From NCBI RefSeq assembly GCF_000949425.1, contig NZ_CP010976.1, positions 1,054,001-1,118,000 of the forward strand: 64,000 nt of DNA, read 5' to 3'. Position numbers and translations under genes: made by a program. The notes below the pieces were generated by a model, which had not been told where the DNA came from, searched no databases, and saw nothing but the letters and a program-made list of their open reading frames with translations. Positions 52,845 to 63,708 of this stretch are shown here, piece after piece (position 1 is the first letter of the stretch; each line of letters begins with the position of its first letter). This DNA comes from Paenibacillus sp. IHBB 10380 (lineage in GTDB: Bacteria; Bacillota; Bacilli; Paenibacillales; Paenibacillaceae).

Positions 52845-54188
52845 ATGAAATTTCATAAAGTGCTCATTGCGAACCGAGGGGAGATTGCGGTTCGTATTAT
52901 CCGGGCTTGTCGTGAACTTGATATATCAACGGTTGCGGTCTATTCAGAACCCGATAAAGACTCTCTACATGTCCGCTTAGCGGATGAAGCCTATTGTATT
53001 GGTCCAACATTATCCAAAGACAGCTACTTAAATATCACGAACATTATGAGTGTTGCGACACTAACAGAGTGCGATGCTATTCATCCAGGTTATGGTTTCT
53101 TGGCTGAAAATGCTGATTTCGCTGAAATCTGTGAATCATGCAACATTACTTTTATCGGCCCTTCCGCAGATGCGATTACCAAAATGGGTGACAAATCAGT
53201 GGCTAAGATGACGATGAAAGAAGCGGGAGTACCCATTATACCCGGTTCAGATGGTATCGTAGATAGTCTAGAAGAAGCAGTTATGATCGGCCGCGATATT
53301 GGTTATCCCTTAATTATTAAGGCGACGGCTGGCGGTGGAGGAAAAGGGATTCGGATTGCTGATGATGAGGATGCACTCGTTAAGCAGATCACCGCAGCAC
53401 AGCAAGAAGCTCAGAAAGCCTTCGGTAACGCAGGTGTGTATCTAGAGAAATATTTGACAGGTATGAAGCATGTAGAAATTCAGATCATAGCTGATAAATA
53501 CGGACACGTTGTTCATTTAGGTGAGCGGGATTGCTCCATTCAGCGTCGTAGACAGAAGTTGCTTGAGGAAGCACCGTGCCCAGTCCTATCACCTGAAATT
53601 CGTGAGCGTATGGGAGAAGCTGCTATACGGGCTGCGAAATCAGTACATTATTCTGGTGCAGGAACGCTTGAATTTTTGCTTGGCGCCGATGATCAGTTCT
53701 ATTTCATGGAAATGAACACCCGTATTCAGGTTGAGCATCCTGTAACTGAAATGGTAACCAGTGTCGATTTGATTAAGGAAATGATCTCTGTGGCAGAAGG
53801 AAATTCGCTCTCATTCACACAAGAAGAGATTGAGATTCGTGGAGTCGCTATTGAATGTCGTATTAATGCGGAGGACCCAGATAAGAACTTTATGCCAGCA
53901 CCGGGTAAAATCCAATTCTATTTACCACCTGGAGGACCGGGTGTACGTGTAGATAGTGCTGCTTATCAAGGGTATACGATACCACCCTACTACGATTCTA
54001 TGATAGCGAAGCTTATTGTATGGGCTCCTACGCGGTCGGAAGCTATTGCGAAGATGAAACGTGCGCTATCTGAATTTGCTGTTGAAGGGATTCATACTAC
54101 GATTTCATTTCATCAGAAATTGTTGAATCACCCAACGTTTATTGAAGGGGATTTCGACATCAAATTTCTTGAAGAGAACGAGATCTGA
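52845..54188 (+). CDS. accC: Acetyl-CoA carboxylase, biotin carboxylase subunit
   Basis: The 447-residue ATP-grasp enzyme carboxylates biotin on AccB. It has the start [36 protein letters not shown]-binding [12 protein letters not shown], and [15 protein letters not shown] of the active site, with the C-terminal biotin carboxylase domain complete. The ATG at 52845 has GAGGAGGAT 8-9 nt upstream; a frame extension to 52791 is not preceded by a site. It forms an operon with accB; accDA are elsewhere. Confidence 0.97.
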   Translation: MKFHKVLIANRGEIAVRIIRACRELDISTVAVYSEPDKDSLHVRLADEAYCIGPTLSKDSYLNITNIMSVATLTECDAIHPGYGFLAENADFAEICESCNITFIGPSADAITKMGDKSVAKMTMKEAGVPIIPGSDGIVDSLEEAVMIGRDIGYPLIIKATAGGGGKGIRIADDEDALVKQITAAQQEAQKAFGNAGVYLEKYLTGMKHVEIQIIADKYGHVVHLGERDCSIQRRRQKLLEEAPCPVLSPEIRERMGEAAIRAAKSVHYSGAGTLEFLLGADDQFYFMEMNTRIQVEHPVTEMVTSVDLIKEMISVAEGNSLSFTQEEIEIRGVAIECRINAEDPDKNFMPAPGKIQFYLPPGGPGVRVDSAAYQGYTIPPYYDSMIAKLIVWAPTRSEAIAKMKRALSEFAVEGIHTTISFHQKLLNHPTFIEGDFDIKFLEENEI

Positions 54189-54320
54189 ACCTCTGATTGA
54201 CGTTTGTTTTAATGATACCTAAATGATATAGTAGATCTATTAAAAAAGGCATTCTTGTTCGAATGTTGCGTAATCATATTTCGTAATTAAGAAATTCACT
54301 TGAAAGGTGTTGAGTTCATT

Positions 54321-54728
54321 ATGAGTTTATTACCGACTGAGTCTGAAAGAACGGAAATCGGTGAGATTCAAATTGCACCTGAAGTCATTGAAGTCATCGC
54401 TGGATTAGCGACTGTGGAAGTCAAGGGCGTGGCAGGAATGAGTGGAGGATTTGCAGGTGGTATTGCGGAGCTTTTGGGTCGAAAGAACCTATCCAAAGGC
54501 GTTAAGGTAGAAGTGGGGCAAAGAGAAGCAGCAATCGACGTATCTGTTATCGTTGAGTATGGAAACCGCTTGCCAGAAGTAGCGACGGAAATTCAGCGCA
54601 ACGTTAAGCGTTCGATTGAGACCATGACCGGACTTACAGTGATTGAAGTCAATGTGCATATTCATGATGTACATTTCAAGAGTCCAGAGAAGATAGATGA
54701 AGTTGAGTTTAGTCAGCGTGTTAAATAA
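54321..54728 (+). CDS. yqhY: Asp23/Gls24-family envelope protein YqhY
   Basis: The 135-residue Asp23/Gls24 protein has GEIQIAPEVIEVIAGLATVEVKG at its start and the EVNVHIHDVHF end strand typical of the family. In Bacillus YqhY lies beside accBC and affects acetyl-CoA carboxylase activity or lipid balance; the same adjacency holds here. The ATG at 54321 follows AAAGGTG. It is followed by repeat copy C and a terminator. Confidence 0.9.
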   Translation: MSLLPTESERTEIGEIQIAPEVIEVIAGLATVEVKGVAGMSGGFAGGIAELLGRKNLSKGVKVEVGQREAAIDVSVIVEYGNRLPEVATEIQRNVKRSIETMTGLTVIEVNVHIHDVHFKSPEKIDEVEFSQRVK

Positions 54729-54734
54729 CGGAAA

Positions 54735-54827
54735 CTAGATAGAAAGAGCGAAAGACGAACACTCATATTCTTGATTCCTTTAGAATCTATAGAAATGCGG
54801 GTGCAAACTTTAGTTCAATCTATCTAG
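54735..54827. repeat. Intergenic inverted-repeat element, copy C
   Basis: This 93-bp copy has perfect 9-bp ends CTAGATAGA and TCTATCTAG. In reverse complement it starts like copies A and B (GATTGAACTAAAGTTTGCACCC) and shares GACGAACACTCATAT with copy B. It sits 7 bp after yqhY. Confidence 0.75.
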
Positions 54828-54830
54828 ATA

Positions 54831-54866
54831 TAAACCCCCGACATAACCTGTCGAGGGTTTACTATA
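54831..54866 (+). terminator. Terminator between yqhY and amaP
   Basis: TAAACCCCCGACA pairs with TGTCGAGGGTTTA (one mismatch) around TAACC, followed by CTATAATTT. The right arm is close to the amaP ribosome-binding site. Confidence 0.75.
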
Positions 54867-54887
54867 ATTTAAGGAGGCTAGATTGTC

Positions 54888-55430
54888 GTGGCCAAATTAT
54901 TGGACAGACTCTTGCTATTTTTATATAGTTTGATTGTCGCTGTACTATCTGTATTAGCCATCCTCCTACTAAGTGGCGTTGCGCCATTTAATGAGATTGA
55001 TGCTGATAATCAGACCGTTTTTACTACCTCGATTATAGTGTTGGCTGTTCTATTCCTACTTAGTGTTCGATTCTTCTATATTTCTATTCGTCGTGATCGT
55101 AACGCTGTTCCTTCTATTGATCAACGTACTGAATATGGTGAGATTCAAATCTCAGTTGAGACCATTGAGAATCTATGCTTAAAGGCAGCCTCCAAAGTAC
55201 GAGGAGTTCGCGATCTGAAAGCGCGAGTTAAAGTAACGCAATCAGGAATTGACATTACCATCCGTGCGGTTGTGGAGGGAGATCTTTCAATTCCGGTCAT
55301 GACTTCTGATGTTCAGAAGCAGGTCCATGATTATCTACAAGAAACTACAGGTATTCCTGTAGCGAACGTCTCTGTATATATTGCGAATGTTGCACAGGCA
55401 GCACCAAGTTTTAAGAGTAGAGTAGAATAG
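54888..55430 (+). CDS. amaP: Alkaline shock response membrane anchor protein AmaP
   Basis: The 180-residue protein has two N-terminal membrane helices (LLLFLYSLIVAVLSVLAILL and VFTTSIIVLAVLFLLSVRF) and a C-terminal Asp23-like domain (about 85-170). This domain order is that of AmaP, which anchors Asp23-type proteins to the membrane. The GTG at 54888 has AAGGAGG 10 nt upstream. It lies in a unit with the DUF2273 gene, and YqhY just upstream is the probable partner. Confidence 0.9.
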   Translation: MAKLLDRLLLFLYSLIVAVLSVLAILLLSGVAPFNEIDADNQTVFTTSIIVLAVLFLLSVRFFYISIRRDRNAVPSIDQRTEYGEIQISVETIENLCLKAASKVRGVRDLKARVKVTQSGIDITIRAVVEGDLSIPVMTSDVQKQVHDYLQETTGIPVANVSVYIANVAQAAPSFKSRVE

Positions 55431-55444
55431 AGGTGAGTTTCCCG

Positions 55445-55678
55445 ATGTTTTGGAAAGAAATGTGGGAGAGTCACAGGGGACGAGTCGTTGGCGTCGCCGG
55501 TGGTATTTTATTCGGTTTTATATATTTGATAGCTGGCTTTTGGAATATGTTGTTCTTTGCATTGCTTGTGTTCATTGGATATACCTTCGGGAAGAGGAAA
55601 GACCTGAGTCAAGGAGCTCTCGTACATTGGAGAGAAATTGGACAATGGTTGTCTTCAGGTTGGCGTCCATTTAAGTGA
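55445..55678 (+). CDS. DUF2273 small membrane protein
   Basis: The 77-residue protein has one long hydrophobic hairpin (GVAGGILFGFIYLIAGFWNMLFFALLVFIGYTFGKR), typical of DUF2273, whose genes accompany Asp23/AmaP genes. The ATG at 55445 has AGAGGTGAG about 7 nt upstream; a GTG at 55433 is also in frame. It is probably part of the envelope-stress membrane assembly with AmaP. Confidence 0.87.
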   Translation: MFWKEMWESHRGRVVGVAGGILFGFIYLIAGFWNMLFFALLVFIGYTFGKRKDLSQGALVHWREIGQWLSSGWRPFK

Positions 55679-55762
55679 ACCCTATGATATGCTTTCTCCG
55701 GAAAAAGAGCTGCAATTCTTGACGCCCATTTTTTGGAGGAAAGTAATCTAGGGTTTTTTTGT
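55678..55762 (+). terminator. Multi-stem terminator before nusB
   Basis: Outer arms AACCCTA (55678-55684) and TAGGGTT (55749-55755) enclose an inner stem CTTTCTCC/GGAGGAAAG and are followed by a run of T. The 64-nt interior is larger than for usual terminators, so it could be a regulated attenuator. Confidence 0.5.
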
Positions 55763-55849
55763 ACAAATGTAAGTGAATAGGGTTATCCTTGATTCATAAT
55801 AGAAATAATAAATGCAATTTAAGAAGGCTCAGGAGGAACGAGAATAATA

Positions 55850-56302
55850 ATGAAAAGACGTATAGCAAGAGAGATCGTGGTACAAAGTTTGTACCAAATG
55901 GAAATGAACCTGGTGGATAGTGAAATTGCTGTGTCAACGTTGCTTGAAGAAGCTTCAGAAGAGAATGAGACAGATCGTGTCATTAAAGATGAGATTAAGT
56001 TGAAGGAATATGTCTTGGGGCTTGTGAATGGAACATGGACCCACAAAGTCGCCATAGATGAATTGTTGGGTCATTATCTGGTCGGATGGCAAATCAGTCG
56101 GTTGTCACGTGTTGATCGCCAAGTGCTTCGATTAGCTACTTTTGAGATGGTATATGAAGATGATGTACCGGCTAAAGTGGTTGTCAATGAGGCTATTGAT
56201 CTTGCTAAGCATTTCGGTACCGAAGATTCCGGTAAATTTGTTAATGGTGTGCTAGGAAACATGATTAAAGATTTGGAGAGACTTAAAGAGCAACGTCATT
56301 AA
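55850..56302 (+). CDS. nusB: Transcription antitermination factor NusB
   Basis: The 150-residue all-helical NusB starts [18 protein letters not shown] (the conserved N-terminal motif RxxARxxAxQxLY) and ends with [27 protein letters not shown]. It binds boxA RNA with NusE in rRNA antitermination. CTCAGGAGGAACG precedes the ATG. It heads the nusB-folD-xseA-xseB-ispA run with short gaps. Confidence 0.96.
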   Translation: MKRRIAREIVVQSLYQMEMNLVDSEIAVSTLLEEASEENETDRVIKDEIKLKEYVLGLVNGTWTHKVAIDELLGHYLVGWQISRLSRVDRQVLRLATFEMVYEDDVPAKVVVNEAIDLAKHFGTEDSGKFVNGVLGNMIKDLERLKEQRH

Positions 56303-56343
56303 TCCAACCTACAATAAATTATGAATTCAAGGGAGAGAATATC

Positions 56344-57201
56344 ATGACAACAACAATCATTAGCGGCAAACAGGTATCTGATGAAATTCGTGGTGGTATC
56401 GCTAGGGTGGTAAAAGAACTTGCTGGACAAGGCGTTATTCCTGGGCTAGCGGTTGTATTGGTGGGTGAAGACCCTGCTTCTCAAGTCTATGTACGGAATA
56501 AAGAGAAGGCATGTCATGATTTAGGATATTACTCTGAGGTTCATCGTTTAGATTCGCAGACATCCCAAGAAGAGTTGCTGGCGCTTGTAGACAAGCTAAA
56601 TGCCCAAGCTAATATTAACGGTATTTTGGTTCAACTTCCCCTCCCAAGCCACATTGAAGAAAAGGCTATTATTAATGCTATAGCTGTCGAAAAAGATGTA
56701 GATGGTTTCCATCCGATCAATGTGGGCAATCTTGTTATTGGGGACGATAGTCTTCTGCCCTGCACACCCGCAGGTGTCATTGAATTAATCAAGCGTGCTG
56801 GCGTTGAGATGTCAGGTAAACATGCAGTTGTCATTGGACGTAGTAACATTGTGGGTAAGCCGGTATCTCTATTACTACAGCGTGAGAATGCAACGGTTAC
56901 AATGTGTCATTCTCGTACAGCTAATATGGCTGAAATTGCTCGCCAAGCGGATATTCTGGTTGTTGCAATCGGACGAGCTAACTTTATTGATGCAAGCTTC
57001 GTGAAGCCGGGTGCTGTTGTCATTGATGTAGGTATGAATCGTCTTCCGAACGGTAAGCTTGCCGGGGATGTTGATTTCGAGAGTGTAAAAGAAGTATCAG
57101 GCCCGATTACACCTGTACCTGGAGGCGTGGGTCCCATGACGATAACGATGTTGATGCAAAATACGCTGATAGCCGCCAAACGGCACCACGGATTGGCATA
57201 A
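56344..57201 (+). CDS. folD: Methylenetetrahydrofolate dehydrogenase/cyclohydrolase FolD
   Basis: The 285-residue bifunctional enzyme interconverts methylene-, methenyl- and 10-formyl-THF. It has [18 protein letters not shown] (with the catalytic Lys in YVRNKEKAC), [24 protein letters not shown] and the NADP loop [16 protein letters not shown], then [20 protein letters not shown] precedes the ATG. It lies 41 bp after nusB. Confidence 0.97.
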   Translation: MTTTIISGKQVSDEIRGGIARVVKELAGQGVIPGLAVVLVGEDPASQVYVRNKEKACHDLGYYSEVHRLDSQTSQEELLALVDKLNAQANINGILVQLPLPSHIEEKAIINAIAVEKDVDGFHPINVGNLVIGDDSLLPCTPAGVIELIKRAGVEMSGKHAVVIGRSNIVGKPVSLLLQRENATVTMCHSRTANMAEIARQADILVVAIGRANFIDASFVKPGAVVIDVGMNRLPNGKLAGDVDFESVKEVSGPITPVPGGVGPMTITMLMQNTLIAAKRHHGLA

Positions 57202-57213
57202 AGGGAGATTCCC

Positions 57214-58590
57214 ATGGAACAGCAAAAAGTATTATCCATTAAAGATTTGAATCGCTATATCCGGATGAAGCTAGATTCGGATGTGGTGTTATCTGATGTG
57301 TGGATTCGGGGTGAAATATCTAATTTCACTCACCACGCAAGCGGACATATGTATTTCACACTTAAAGACGAGAGTAGCCGAATTCGTGCAATTATGTTTG
57401 GTTCACACAACCAAAAGCTTCCCTTCATACCTAAAGAAGGGGCAATGGTTATTGCAAGAGGAAATGTTACCGTCTATGAGCGTGATGGGCAGTATCAATT
57501 CTATGCCAACCATATGCAACCCGATGGTATAGGAAGTCTCTATCTCGCTTATGAGCAACTTAAGAAAAAGCTAGAGGATGAAGGTTTGTTTGCATCTGAA
57601 CATAAGCAACCTCTTCCAGCCTATCCTAAGACCATTGGCGTCATTACATCACCAACCGGTGCTGCTGTGCGTGATATTATGATTACTTTGCAACGTCGAT
57701 ATCCGCAGGTGAATATCATTCTTTATCCAGTGTTAGTACAAGGCAAAGGTGCTGCGCCCTCTATTGTGAAGGCAATCACGGCCATGAATAAATTAGCAGA
57801 AGCTGATGTGTTAATCGTGGGTAGAGGTGGCGGCTCCTTAGAAGAATTATGGGCTTTTAATGAGGAAATTGTGGCAAAAGCGATGTATCGATCAAAAATT
57901 CCGATTATATCAGCTGTGGGTCATGAGACGGACTTTACGATTGCGGACTTCGTATGTGACCTTCGAGCGGCGACGCCGACGGCTGCTGCTGAGCTGGCTG
58001 TACCCGTTGCATCTGAGATTCATAATCAGATACAGCAACGTGAACGCCAATTGAGACAAGCTCTTAGACAGCGCGTTCAGCGTTATCGTGAACGTCTTAG
58101 TTCATTGCAGCGCTCCTCTGTTCTTGTATATCCGAAGAGATCCGTGCTACAGCATGCTGAGCGCTTGGATAGATTACACCAGCAATTTACTCGTTCGATG
58201 CAGTCACGGTTGAAACTTAATCGTGAACAACAATCGCGAGTTCATCATAGCCTCCTACGATTCAACCCGAAGGATCAAATTGCTGCGGCAAAGAAGAATG
58301 GAGAGTCAAGCCATCGTCAGCTTCAATTGGCTATGCAATCTATTATCAAGAATAATCAGTCGCAATTAATATCAGCTATGAGACAGCTTGATGCTTTGAG
58401 TCCTCTAAAGGTTATGTCTAGAGGATATAGTCTTGTCTATGATGAACAGGAACAACAATTAATTAAATCCGTCAAGGATGTACAACTTGGAGATTTGATG
58501 AAGATAAAAGTAAACGATGGACAACTTGACTGTCAGGTGTGGGCGATAAAGGAGGAAGAGCAAGGTCATGGCGAAGGCAAAGGAAATTGA
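57214..58590 (+). CDS. xseA: Exodeoxyribonuclease VII large subunit
   Basis: The 458-residue protein has the N-terminal OB fold (about 5-100, [20 protein letters not shown]) and the catalytic region with [27 protein letters not shown] and [18 protein letters not shown] long coiled coil follows (about 270-400), with a C-terminal domain ending SRGYSLVYD. With XseB it degrades single-stranded DNA processively. It starts 12 bp after folD and overlaps xseB by 23 bp. Confidence 0.96.
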   Translation: MEQQKVLSIKDLNRYIRMKLDSDVVLSDVWIRGEISNFTHHASGHMYFTLKDESSRIRAIMFGSHNQKLPFIPKEGAMVIARGNVTVYERDGQYQFYANHMQPDGIGSLYLAYEQLKKKLEDEGLFASEHKQPLPAYPKTIGVITSPTGAAVRDIMITLQRRYPQVNIILYPVLVQGKGAAPSIVKAITAMNKLAEADVLIVGRGGGSLEELWAFNEEIVAKAMYRSKIPIISAVGHETDFTIADFVCDLRAATPTAAAELAVPVASEIHNQIQQRERQLRQALRQRVQRYRERLSSLQRSSVLVYPKRSVLQHAERLDRLHQQFTRSMQSRLKLNREQQSRVHHSLLRFNPKDQIAAAKKNGESSHRQLQLAMQSIIKNNQSQLISAMRQLDALSPLKVMSRGYSLVYDEQEQQLIKSVKDVQLGDLMKIKVNDGQLDCQVWAIKEEEQGHGEGKGN

Positions 58591-58828
58591 GCTTAATTTC
58601 GAGGACGCAATGAATCAGTTAGAAGAAATTGTGGGTGAGCTTGAGCACGGAGATGTCCCTTTAGAGAAGGCTATTGAATTATTTCAAAAGGGGATGGGTC
58701 TATCCCAGCTATGCAGCAAGAAGTTGGAGCAGGTAGAGCACAAAATTGAAATGATCGTAGAAGAAGATGGCGAGCTTCGGAAGAAGCCTTTCGGAGCTCC
58801 AGTTGACGGGGGTGAAGCCCTTGAGTAA
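58568..58828 (+). CDS. xseB: Exodeoxyribonuclease VII small subunit
   Basis: The 86-residue helical-hairpin protein has the signature [20 protein letters not shown] followed by [14 protein letters not shown]. The ATG at 58568 lies inside the end of xseA with AAGGAGG upstream, so the subunits are made together. The stop codon overlaps the likely ispA start by 8 bp. Confidence 0.95.
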   Translation: MAKAKEIELNFEDAMNQLEEIVGELEHGDVPLEKAIELFQKGMGLSQLCSKKLEQVEHKIEMIVEEDGELRKKPFGAPVDGGEALE

Positions 58829-59726
58829 TCAGCCTTCTTTTGAACAATATATTGCTGAAGTCGGTGATAAGGTCACTTCCGCATTGTCTGATATCATTCC
58901 ATCTCAGTGGGATGTTCCAACGACGTTGAAGGAATCTATGACTTACTCGCTTCTTGCGGGTGGAAAGAAGTTGCGGCCCCTCCTTGTGATTGCGGCTTGT
59001 GAAGCTCTTGGAGGAAATAAGGAAGCTGCCCTTGAGGCGGCTTGTTCCGTTGAAATGGTACATACGTATTCATTGATTCATGATGATTTACCCGCAATGG
59101 ATAATGATGATTATCGCCGTGGTAAGCTGACGAATCATAAAATTTATGGTGAAGCTATGGCTATTCTGGCAGGGGATGGTCTTTTAACTCACGCATTTTA
59201 TATGTTAGTTAAGATCTCTCGCAAGCATGGTATACCTGCGGATCAAGTGTTATCTATTGTAGAAGATTTATCCGAAATGTCAGGTCCACGAGGTATGGTG
59301 GGCGGACAAGTTGCTGACATGCAAGGAGAACAAGGACTCACTGACTTATCTCAACTGGAATACATTCATCTTCACAAAACAAGTGATCTGATTATTTTCT
59401 CATTACTTGCTGGGGGCCGTATTGCTGGAGCGGATGAAGCTAAGCTTGAAGCACTGCGTCTATTTGGTCATCACATTGGACTGGCTTTCCAGATTCAAGA
59501 TGATATATTAGACCTGATCGGAGACGAGAGCAAGCTTGGCAAGAAGGTTCAGAGTGATGTTAAACAGGAGAAGGTGACCTATCCTTATTTCATCGGATTA
59601 GACGCTTCCAAAGAACAAGTAGAACAATTGACGAATCAAGCGAAAAAAACGATTTCTGAAGCTGGATTTGATAATCCCCAGCGGTTACTTGAAATTGCTG
59701 ATTACCTGATGAATAGAGACCACTAA
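58821..59726 (+). CDS. ispA: Polyprenyl (farnesyl/geranyl) diphosphate synthase
   Basis: The 301-residue all-helical prenyltransferase condenses IPP with allylic diphosphates to farnesyl (or geranylgeranyl) diphosphate. The first Asp-rich motif is [10 protein letters not shown] and the second is [17 protein letters not shown] and GGQVADM are also present. The TTG at 58821 has GGGGGTG 6 nt upstream and lies in the xseB stop region (TTGAGTAA), so they are translationally coupled; a frame extension to 58767 runs inside xseB and is rejected. Confidence 0.95.
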   Translation: MSNQPSFEQYIAEVGDKVTSALSDIIPSQWDVPTTLKESMTYSLLAGGKKLRPLLVIAACEALGGNKEAALEAACSVEMVHTYSLIHDDLPAMDNDDYRRGKLTNHKIYGEAMAILAGDGLLTHAFYMLVKISRKHGIPADQVLSIVEDLSEMSGPRGMVGGQVADMQGEQGLTDLSQLEYIHLHKTSDLIIFSLLAGGRIAGADEAKLEALRLFGHHIGLAFQIQDDILDLIGDESKLGKKVQSDVKQEKVTYPYFIGLDASKEQVEQLTNQAKKTISEAGFDNPQRLLEIADYLMNRDH

Positions 59727-59867
59727 AGACCTAAGTTTATGAATTGGGATCATATGTGATATAATTGTATTGATTGAATTAAGATTTGGACTTATGAATA
59801 CATGAAATGATGATGAATGAGAGCTTGAATATCATCACAATCCTAGAAGAAAAGTGGGGAGATTCTA

Positions 59868-61775
59868 GTGCTACTTCCACAAATTAAACAGCCAGGACAA
59901 TTGAAATCACTATCGGTTGATGAGCTGTCATCTCTGGCGGCCGAAATTCGTCAATTCCTGATTGAGAAGCTATCTGTCACAGGAGGGCATCTCGCATCAA
60001 ATTTGGGAGTGGTGGAACTCACCCTTGCCTTGCATTATTGTTATAACAGTCCAAAGGATAAGTTTTTATTTGATGTAGGACATCAAGCGTATGTTCACAA
60101 AATACTGACAGGTCGTATGGATCGTTTCGATACATTGCGTAAATATAAAGGGTTATGTGGATTCGTGAAAATATCCGAGAGTGAACATGACGTCTGGGAA
60201 GCGGGTCACAGTAGTACCTCATTATCAGCTGCCATGGGGATGGCTCTAGCGAGAGATCTTAAGGGCGAAGATAATAAAGTTGTTGCTTTAATCGGAGATG
60301 GCGCCTTAACAGGTGGTATGGCTTTTGAGGCTCTTAATCATATTGGTCATGAGCAAAAGAAGCTGATGGTCGTTCTTAACGATAATGAAATGTCTATAGC
60401 GCCGAATGTGGGTGCAATGCATAATTATCTGAGTAAACTACGGTCAGATCGTTTTTATTTGCGGGCTAAGGATGAAGTTGAGTTGTTGCTCAAGAAAATC
60501 CCTGCTATAGGTGGTAAGTTAGCTAAGACAGTAGAGAAGATGAAGGATAGTCTGAAATATATGGTTGTGCCTGGTGTTCTGTTTGAAGAACTTGGTTTCA
60601 CTTATCTGGGACCTGTGGATGGTCATGATCTTCAGAAATTAATTGAAACGTTCCAACAGGCGGATAATGTAGACGGCCCTGTATTTGTTCATGTATTGAC
60701 AACAAAGGGTAAAGGCTATAAGCCAGCTGAAGCAGATTCGTATAAATGGCATGGCATTACTCCTTATAAGATGGAGTCCGGTCAAGTTCTGAAATCAGTG
60801 GGTAACCCCATGTATACTGACGTGTTCTCTCAAACGTTAATTGAGCTTGCAGACAAGGATTCAAGAATTGTCGCGGTCACACCTGCTATGCCTGGAGGAT
60901 CAGGATTGGTTCCCTTTAGTCTCAAGTTCCCTGAGCGTATGATTGATGTTGGGATCGCAGAACAACATGCAGCAACGATGTGTGCTGCATTGGCAATGGA
61001 GGGTATGAAGCCTGTATTTGCAGTGTATTCTACATTTATGCAGCGTGCGTATGATCAGATTGTCCATGATATATGTCGCCATAACGCCAATGTCATGTTT
61101 GCGATTGACCGTGCTGGCTTCGTCGGGGCAGATGGAGAGACACATCAGGGTGTGTATGATGTAGCTTTTATGCGCCATATCCCAAATATGGTCATCATGA
61201 TGCCTAAGGATGAGAATGAGCTTCGCCATATGATGCTTACGGCTCTAGAATACAATGATGGACCGATTGCGTACCGATATCCTCGTATTAATGGTCTTGG
61301 AGTAGCTATGGATGAGACGTTGACCCCTATTCCAATTGGGACATGGGAGACGGTACGAGAAGGTGAAGGATACGCAGTACTTGCTTCGGGTCCAATGGTT
61401 CAGGTAGCTTTAGAAGCAGCGGAACTGTTGAAGCGTGAAGGTATATCATTACATGTGGTTAATGCTCGTTTCATGAAGCCTGTTGATGAGAATATGCTGC
61501 ATGCACTCGCCAAATCCAAAACAAACATGATTGTACTGGAAGAAGCAAGTGAAGCAGGTAGTTTAGGCAGTGCGGTATTAGAGTTCTATAGTAAACAGCA
61601 TATATTTGACGCTTCGGTATCCTTAATGGGTATTCCTGACTTATTTATAGAGCACGGAAGTATCAAGGAACAACGTGAGGAAACGGGACTGACTGCTGTA
61701 GCAGTATGCTCTGAGATTCATAGCCTCATGGCGCTTCATCCATACGAATATGGCAAAAGTAGCTTTCCGTCATAA
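59868..61775 (+). CDS. dxs: 1-deoxy-D-xylulose-5-phosphate synthase
   Basis: The 635-residue thiamine-diphosphate enzyme starts the MEP isoprenoid pathway from pyruvate and glyceraldehyde 3-phosphate. It has [34 protein letters not shown], the ThDP/Mg motif [15 protein letters not shown] with [13 protein letters not shown], and the pyrimidine and transketolase C-terminal domains. Length is as usual. The GTG at 59868 has GTGGGGAG upstream. It follows ispA, as in Bacillus, and the two act in one pathway. Confidence 0.96.
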   Translation: MLLPQIKQPGQLKSLSVDELSSLAAEIRQFLIEKLSVTGGHLASNLGVVELTLALHYCYNSPKDKFLFDVGHQAYVHKILTGRMDRFDTLRKYKGLCGFVKISESEHDVWEAGHSSTSLSAAMGMALARDLKGEDNKVVALIGDGALTGGMAFEALNHIGHEQKKLMVVLNDNEMSIAPNVGAMHNYLSKLRSDRFYLRAKDEVELLLKKIPAIGGKLAKTVEKMKDSLKYMVVPGVLFEELGFTYLGPVDGHDLQKLIETFQQADNVDGPVFVHVLTTKGKGYKPAEADSYKWHGITPYKMESGQVLKSVGNPMYTDVFSQTLIELADKDSRIVAVTPAMPGGSGLVPFSLKFPERMIDVGIAEQHAATMCAALAMEGMKPVFAVYSTFMQRAYDQIVHDICRHNANVMFAIDRAGFVGADGETHQGVYDVAFMRHIPNMVIMMPKDENELRHMMLTALEYNDGPIAYRYPRINGLGVAMDETLTPIPIGTWETVREGEGYAVLASGPMVQVALEAAELLKREGISLHVVNARFMKPVDENMLHALAKSKTNMIVLEEASEAGSLGSAVLEFYSKQHIFDASVSLMGIPDLFIEHGSIKEQREETGLTAVAVCSEIHSLMALHPYEYGKSSFPS

Positions 61776-61803
61776 CGCGTAAATACAGAATTAGGTGAAT
61801 GAA

Positions 61804-62646
61804 ATGGAAAAAGAACGAATTGATGTCCTGCTTGTGGAACAGGGGCTCTATGATAGCCGGGAAAAAGCCAAAGCAGCCATTATGGCAGGGCTTGTGTTTG
61901 CTGCCGAAGAGCGGATTGAGAAACCGGGGATGAAGGTTCCAAGAGATGTTGAGATTAGAGTCAAAGGCGCAGTTCATCCTTACGTAGGTCGTGGAGGCTT
62001 GAAGTTAAAAAAAGCGCTGACTTCTTTTGCAATTGAGATGGATGATGTTGTTATGCTGGATATAGGCTCATCTACTGGCGGATTCACAGATTGTGCACTT
62101 CAACATGGTGCCAAGCATGTTTATGCCATTGATGTAGGATACAATCAATTAGATTGGTCTCTACGTAATGACGAGCGTGTGACGGTCATGGAAAGAACAA
62201 ACTTTCGTTATGTAACGCCGCAAAATCTGCAGGGACCTGTACCGAATTTTGCGAGTATAGATGTTTCGTTCATATCGCTTAGAATTATTTTACCACCTCT
62301 TATCGCGCTCTTGGATAAACCTGCTCATGTCGTAGCTTTGATTAAGCCGCAATTTGAAGCTGGAAGAGATAAAGTTGGTAAATCGGGTGTGGTCCGTGAT
62401 TCAGCAGTACATCGTGATGTATTGATGACGGTACTGAATTTTGCGCAGGAGTTAGGTTTCCGTCTTCAGGGGCTAACGTTCTCCCCAATTACCGGTGGAG
62501 AAGGAAACATTGAGTTTCTTGCCCACTGGGGACTGGATACGAATGATGAAGCATCTCTCCCCAAGGATAGTCAGAATTTCAAAGACCTTGTTGAGGGTGT
62601 CGTTAAAGATGCAACATACACGTTTAAAGGAAACTCATCTAAGTAG
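61804..62646 (+). CDS. yqxC: TlyA-family rRNA (cytidine-2'-O)-methyltransferase / hemolysin-like, YqxC
   Basis: The 280-residue protein has an N-terminal S4 RNA-binding domain (about 3-65, RIDVLLVEQGLYDSREKAKAAIMAG). An FtsJ-like methyltransferase domain (about 70-260) has the SAM motif LDIGSSTGGFTDCAL, IDVSFISL and the KPQFEAGR region. TlyA methylates ribosomal RNA, a function also tied to capreomycin sensitivity in mycobacteria. The ATG at 61804 has AGGTG 7 nt upstream; the GTG at 61795 is inside that site. It lies 28 bp after dxs. Confidence 0.93.
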   Translation: MEKERIDVLLVEQGLYDSREKAKAAIMAGLVFAAEERIEKPGMKVPRDVEIRVKGAVHPYVGRGGLKLKKALTSFAIEMDDVVMLDIGSSTGGFTDCALQHGAKHVYAIDVGYNQLDWSLRNDERVTVMERTNFRYVTPQNLQGPVPNFASIDVSFISLRIILPPLIALLDKPAHVVALIKPQFEAGRDKVGKSGVVRDSAVHRDVLMTVLNFAQELGFRLQGLTFSPITGGEGNIEFLAHWGLDTNDEASLPKDSQNFKDLVEGVVKDATYTFKGNSSK

Positions 62647-62660
62647 ATGGGTTTCTTTTA
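62629..62660 (+). terminator. Terminator overlapping the end of yqxC
   Basis: GGAAACTCATCT and AGATGGGTTTC form a hairpin that includes the stop codon region, followed by TTTTA. The T run is short. Confidence 0.6.
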
Positions 62661-62715
62661 CTGAAAAAAAGGAGTTTATTTCAAGATTCACGAATACAAT
62701 CACGAGGTGATATGG

Positions 62716-63198
62716 ATGGAGGGTCGAGCTGACATTATTGTGATGGCTTTGATAGGCATTCTTCTCATTGTGGGTGTAGTCTATCTCATCAAGAATTGGC
62801 TGCTGAATTCATCATTCACACGAGGATTAGAAATACCAATGAATGAATACATACCTGATCATCCGGCCGTGGAGCTGTTGCACACTGCAGGTTATGAAGT
62901 GTTAGGGGGCCGAGTCAAAATTCCACTGTATTTCGAAGTGGACGATGATAGTTATCAAAGCCGCCTATTTATTGATTATGTTGTGTCAGGAGAAAATGGT
63001 GACGTTTACTTAGTTAAGATGGCACGTCATCGTAAGCCACTTGAGTGGACGGGAAGCGGAATAAGGGATCAGCTGTTACCTTATTTTTTGTTCTATCCGG
63101 ATTGTAGGGGTGTATTGTACTTAGATGTTACGAATCGAGATATTCGTCAGATTCAGTTCGATTGGGATGAGGAAGAATGGCAAGGTAAGGATGAATAA
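62716..63198 (+). CDS. Hypothetical membrane-anchored protein
   Basis: The 160-residue protein has one N-terminal membrane helix ([19 protein letters not shown]) and a soluble domain beginning after about residue 35 with acidic and aromatic residues, ending in an Asp/Glu/Trp-rich tail. The ATG at 62716 has GAGGTGAT upstream. It is placed between yqxC and ahrC, where Bacillus has no counterpart that I recall. No recognised family. Confidence 0.72.
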   Translation: MEGRADIIVMALIGILLIVGVVYLIKNWLLNSSFTRGLEIPMNEYIPDHPAVELLHTAGYEVLGGRVKIPLYFEVDDDSYQSRLFIDYVVSGENGDVYLVKMARHRKPLEWTGSGIRDQLLPYFLFYPDCRGVLYLDVTNRDIRQIQFDWDEEEWQGKDE

Positions 63199-63224
63199 AT
63201 ACGAACATATTTCAGGAGGCAACT

Positions 63225-63674
63225 ATGAAGGGTCAAAGACATATTAAAATACGTGAAATTATTACACATCAGGATATTGAGACACAGGATGAGCTCGTGG
63301 AAAATTTAAGGCAAGCTGGATTTCAGGTTACACAAGCAACGGTATCTCGTGATATTAAGGAACTACTGTTAATTAAAGTGCCGATGGACGATGGGAAATA
63401 TAAGTATTCGCTACCTACAGATCAACGTTATAATCCCATTCAGAAGCTAAAACGAGCCCTTGTGGATAATTTCGTCCATATTGATTATACGAACAATTTG
63501 GTTGTGATCAAATGCTTACCAGGTACAGCTAATTCCGTAGCTGTTCTGCTTGATAATATGGAATGGAATCAGACGATGGGTACGATTTGTGGGGATGATA
63601 CGATATTAATGATTTGTCGTGAAGAAGAGGACAGCGTGTTTATAGTGAAACAAATTATGGGGTTCATTTCATAA
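63225..63674 (+). CDS. ahrC: Arginine repressor/activator ArgR/AhrC
   Basis: The 149-residue regulator has an N-terminal winged helix (about 1-70, [21 protein letters not shown] and [18 protein letters not shown]). The C-terminal oligomerisation and arginine-binding domain (about 80-149) contains [16 protein letters not shown] and [14 protein letters not shown]. It represses arginine biosynthesis and activates catabolism when arginine is abundant. CAGGAGG precedes the ATG. It lies next to recN, as in Bacillus. Confidence 0.96.
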   Translation: MKGQRHIKIREIITHQDIETQDELVENLRQAGFQVTQATVSRDIKELLLIKVPMDDGKYKYSLPTDQRYNPIQKLKRALVDNFVHIDYTNNLVVIKCLPGTANSVAVLLDNMEWNQTMGTICGDDTILMICREEEDSVFIVKQIMGFIS

Positions 63675-63708
63675 GATATTAAAAGCGGCCCGAGGAGAGG
63701 AATCTTTC

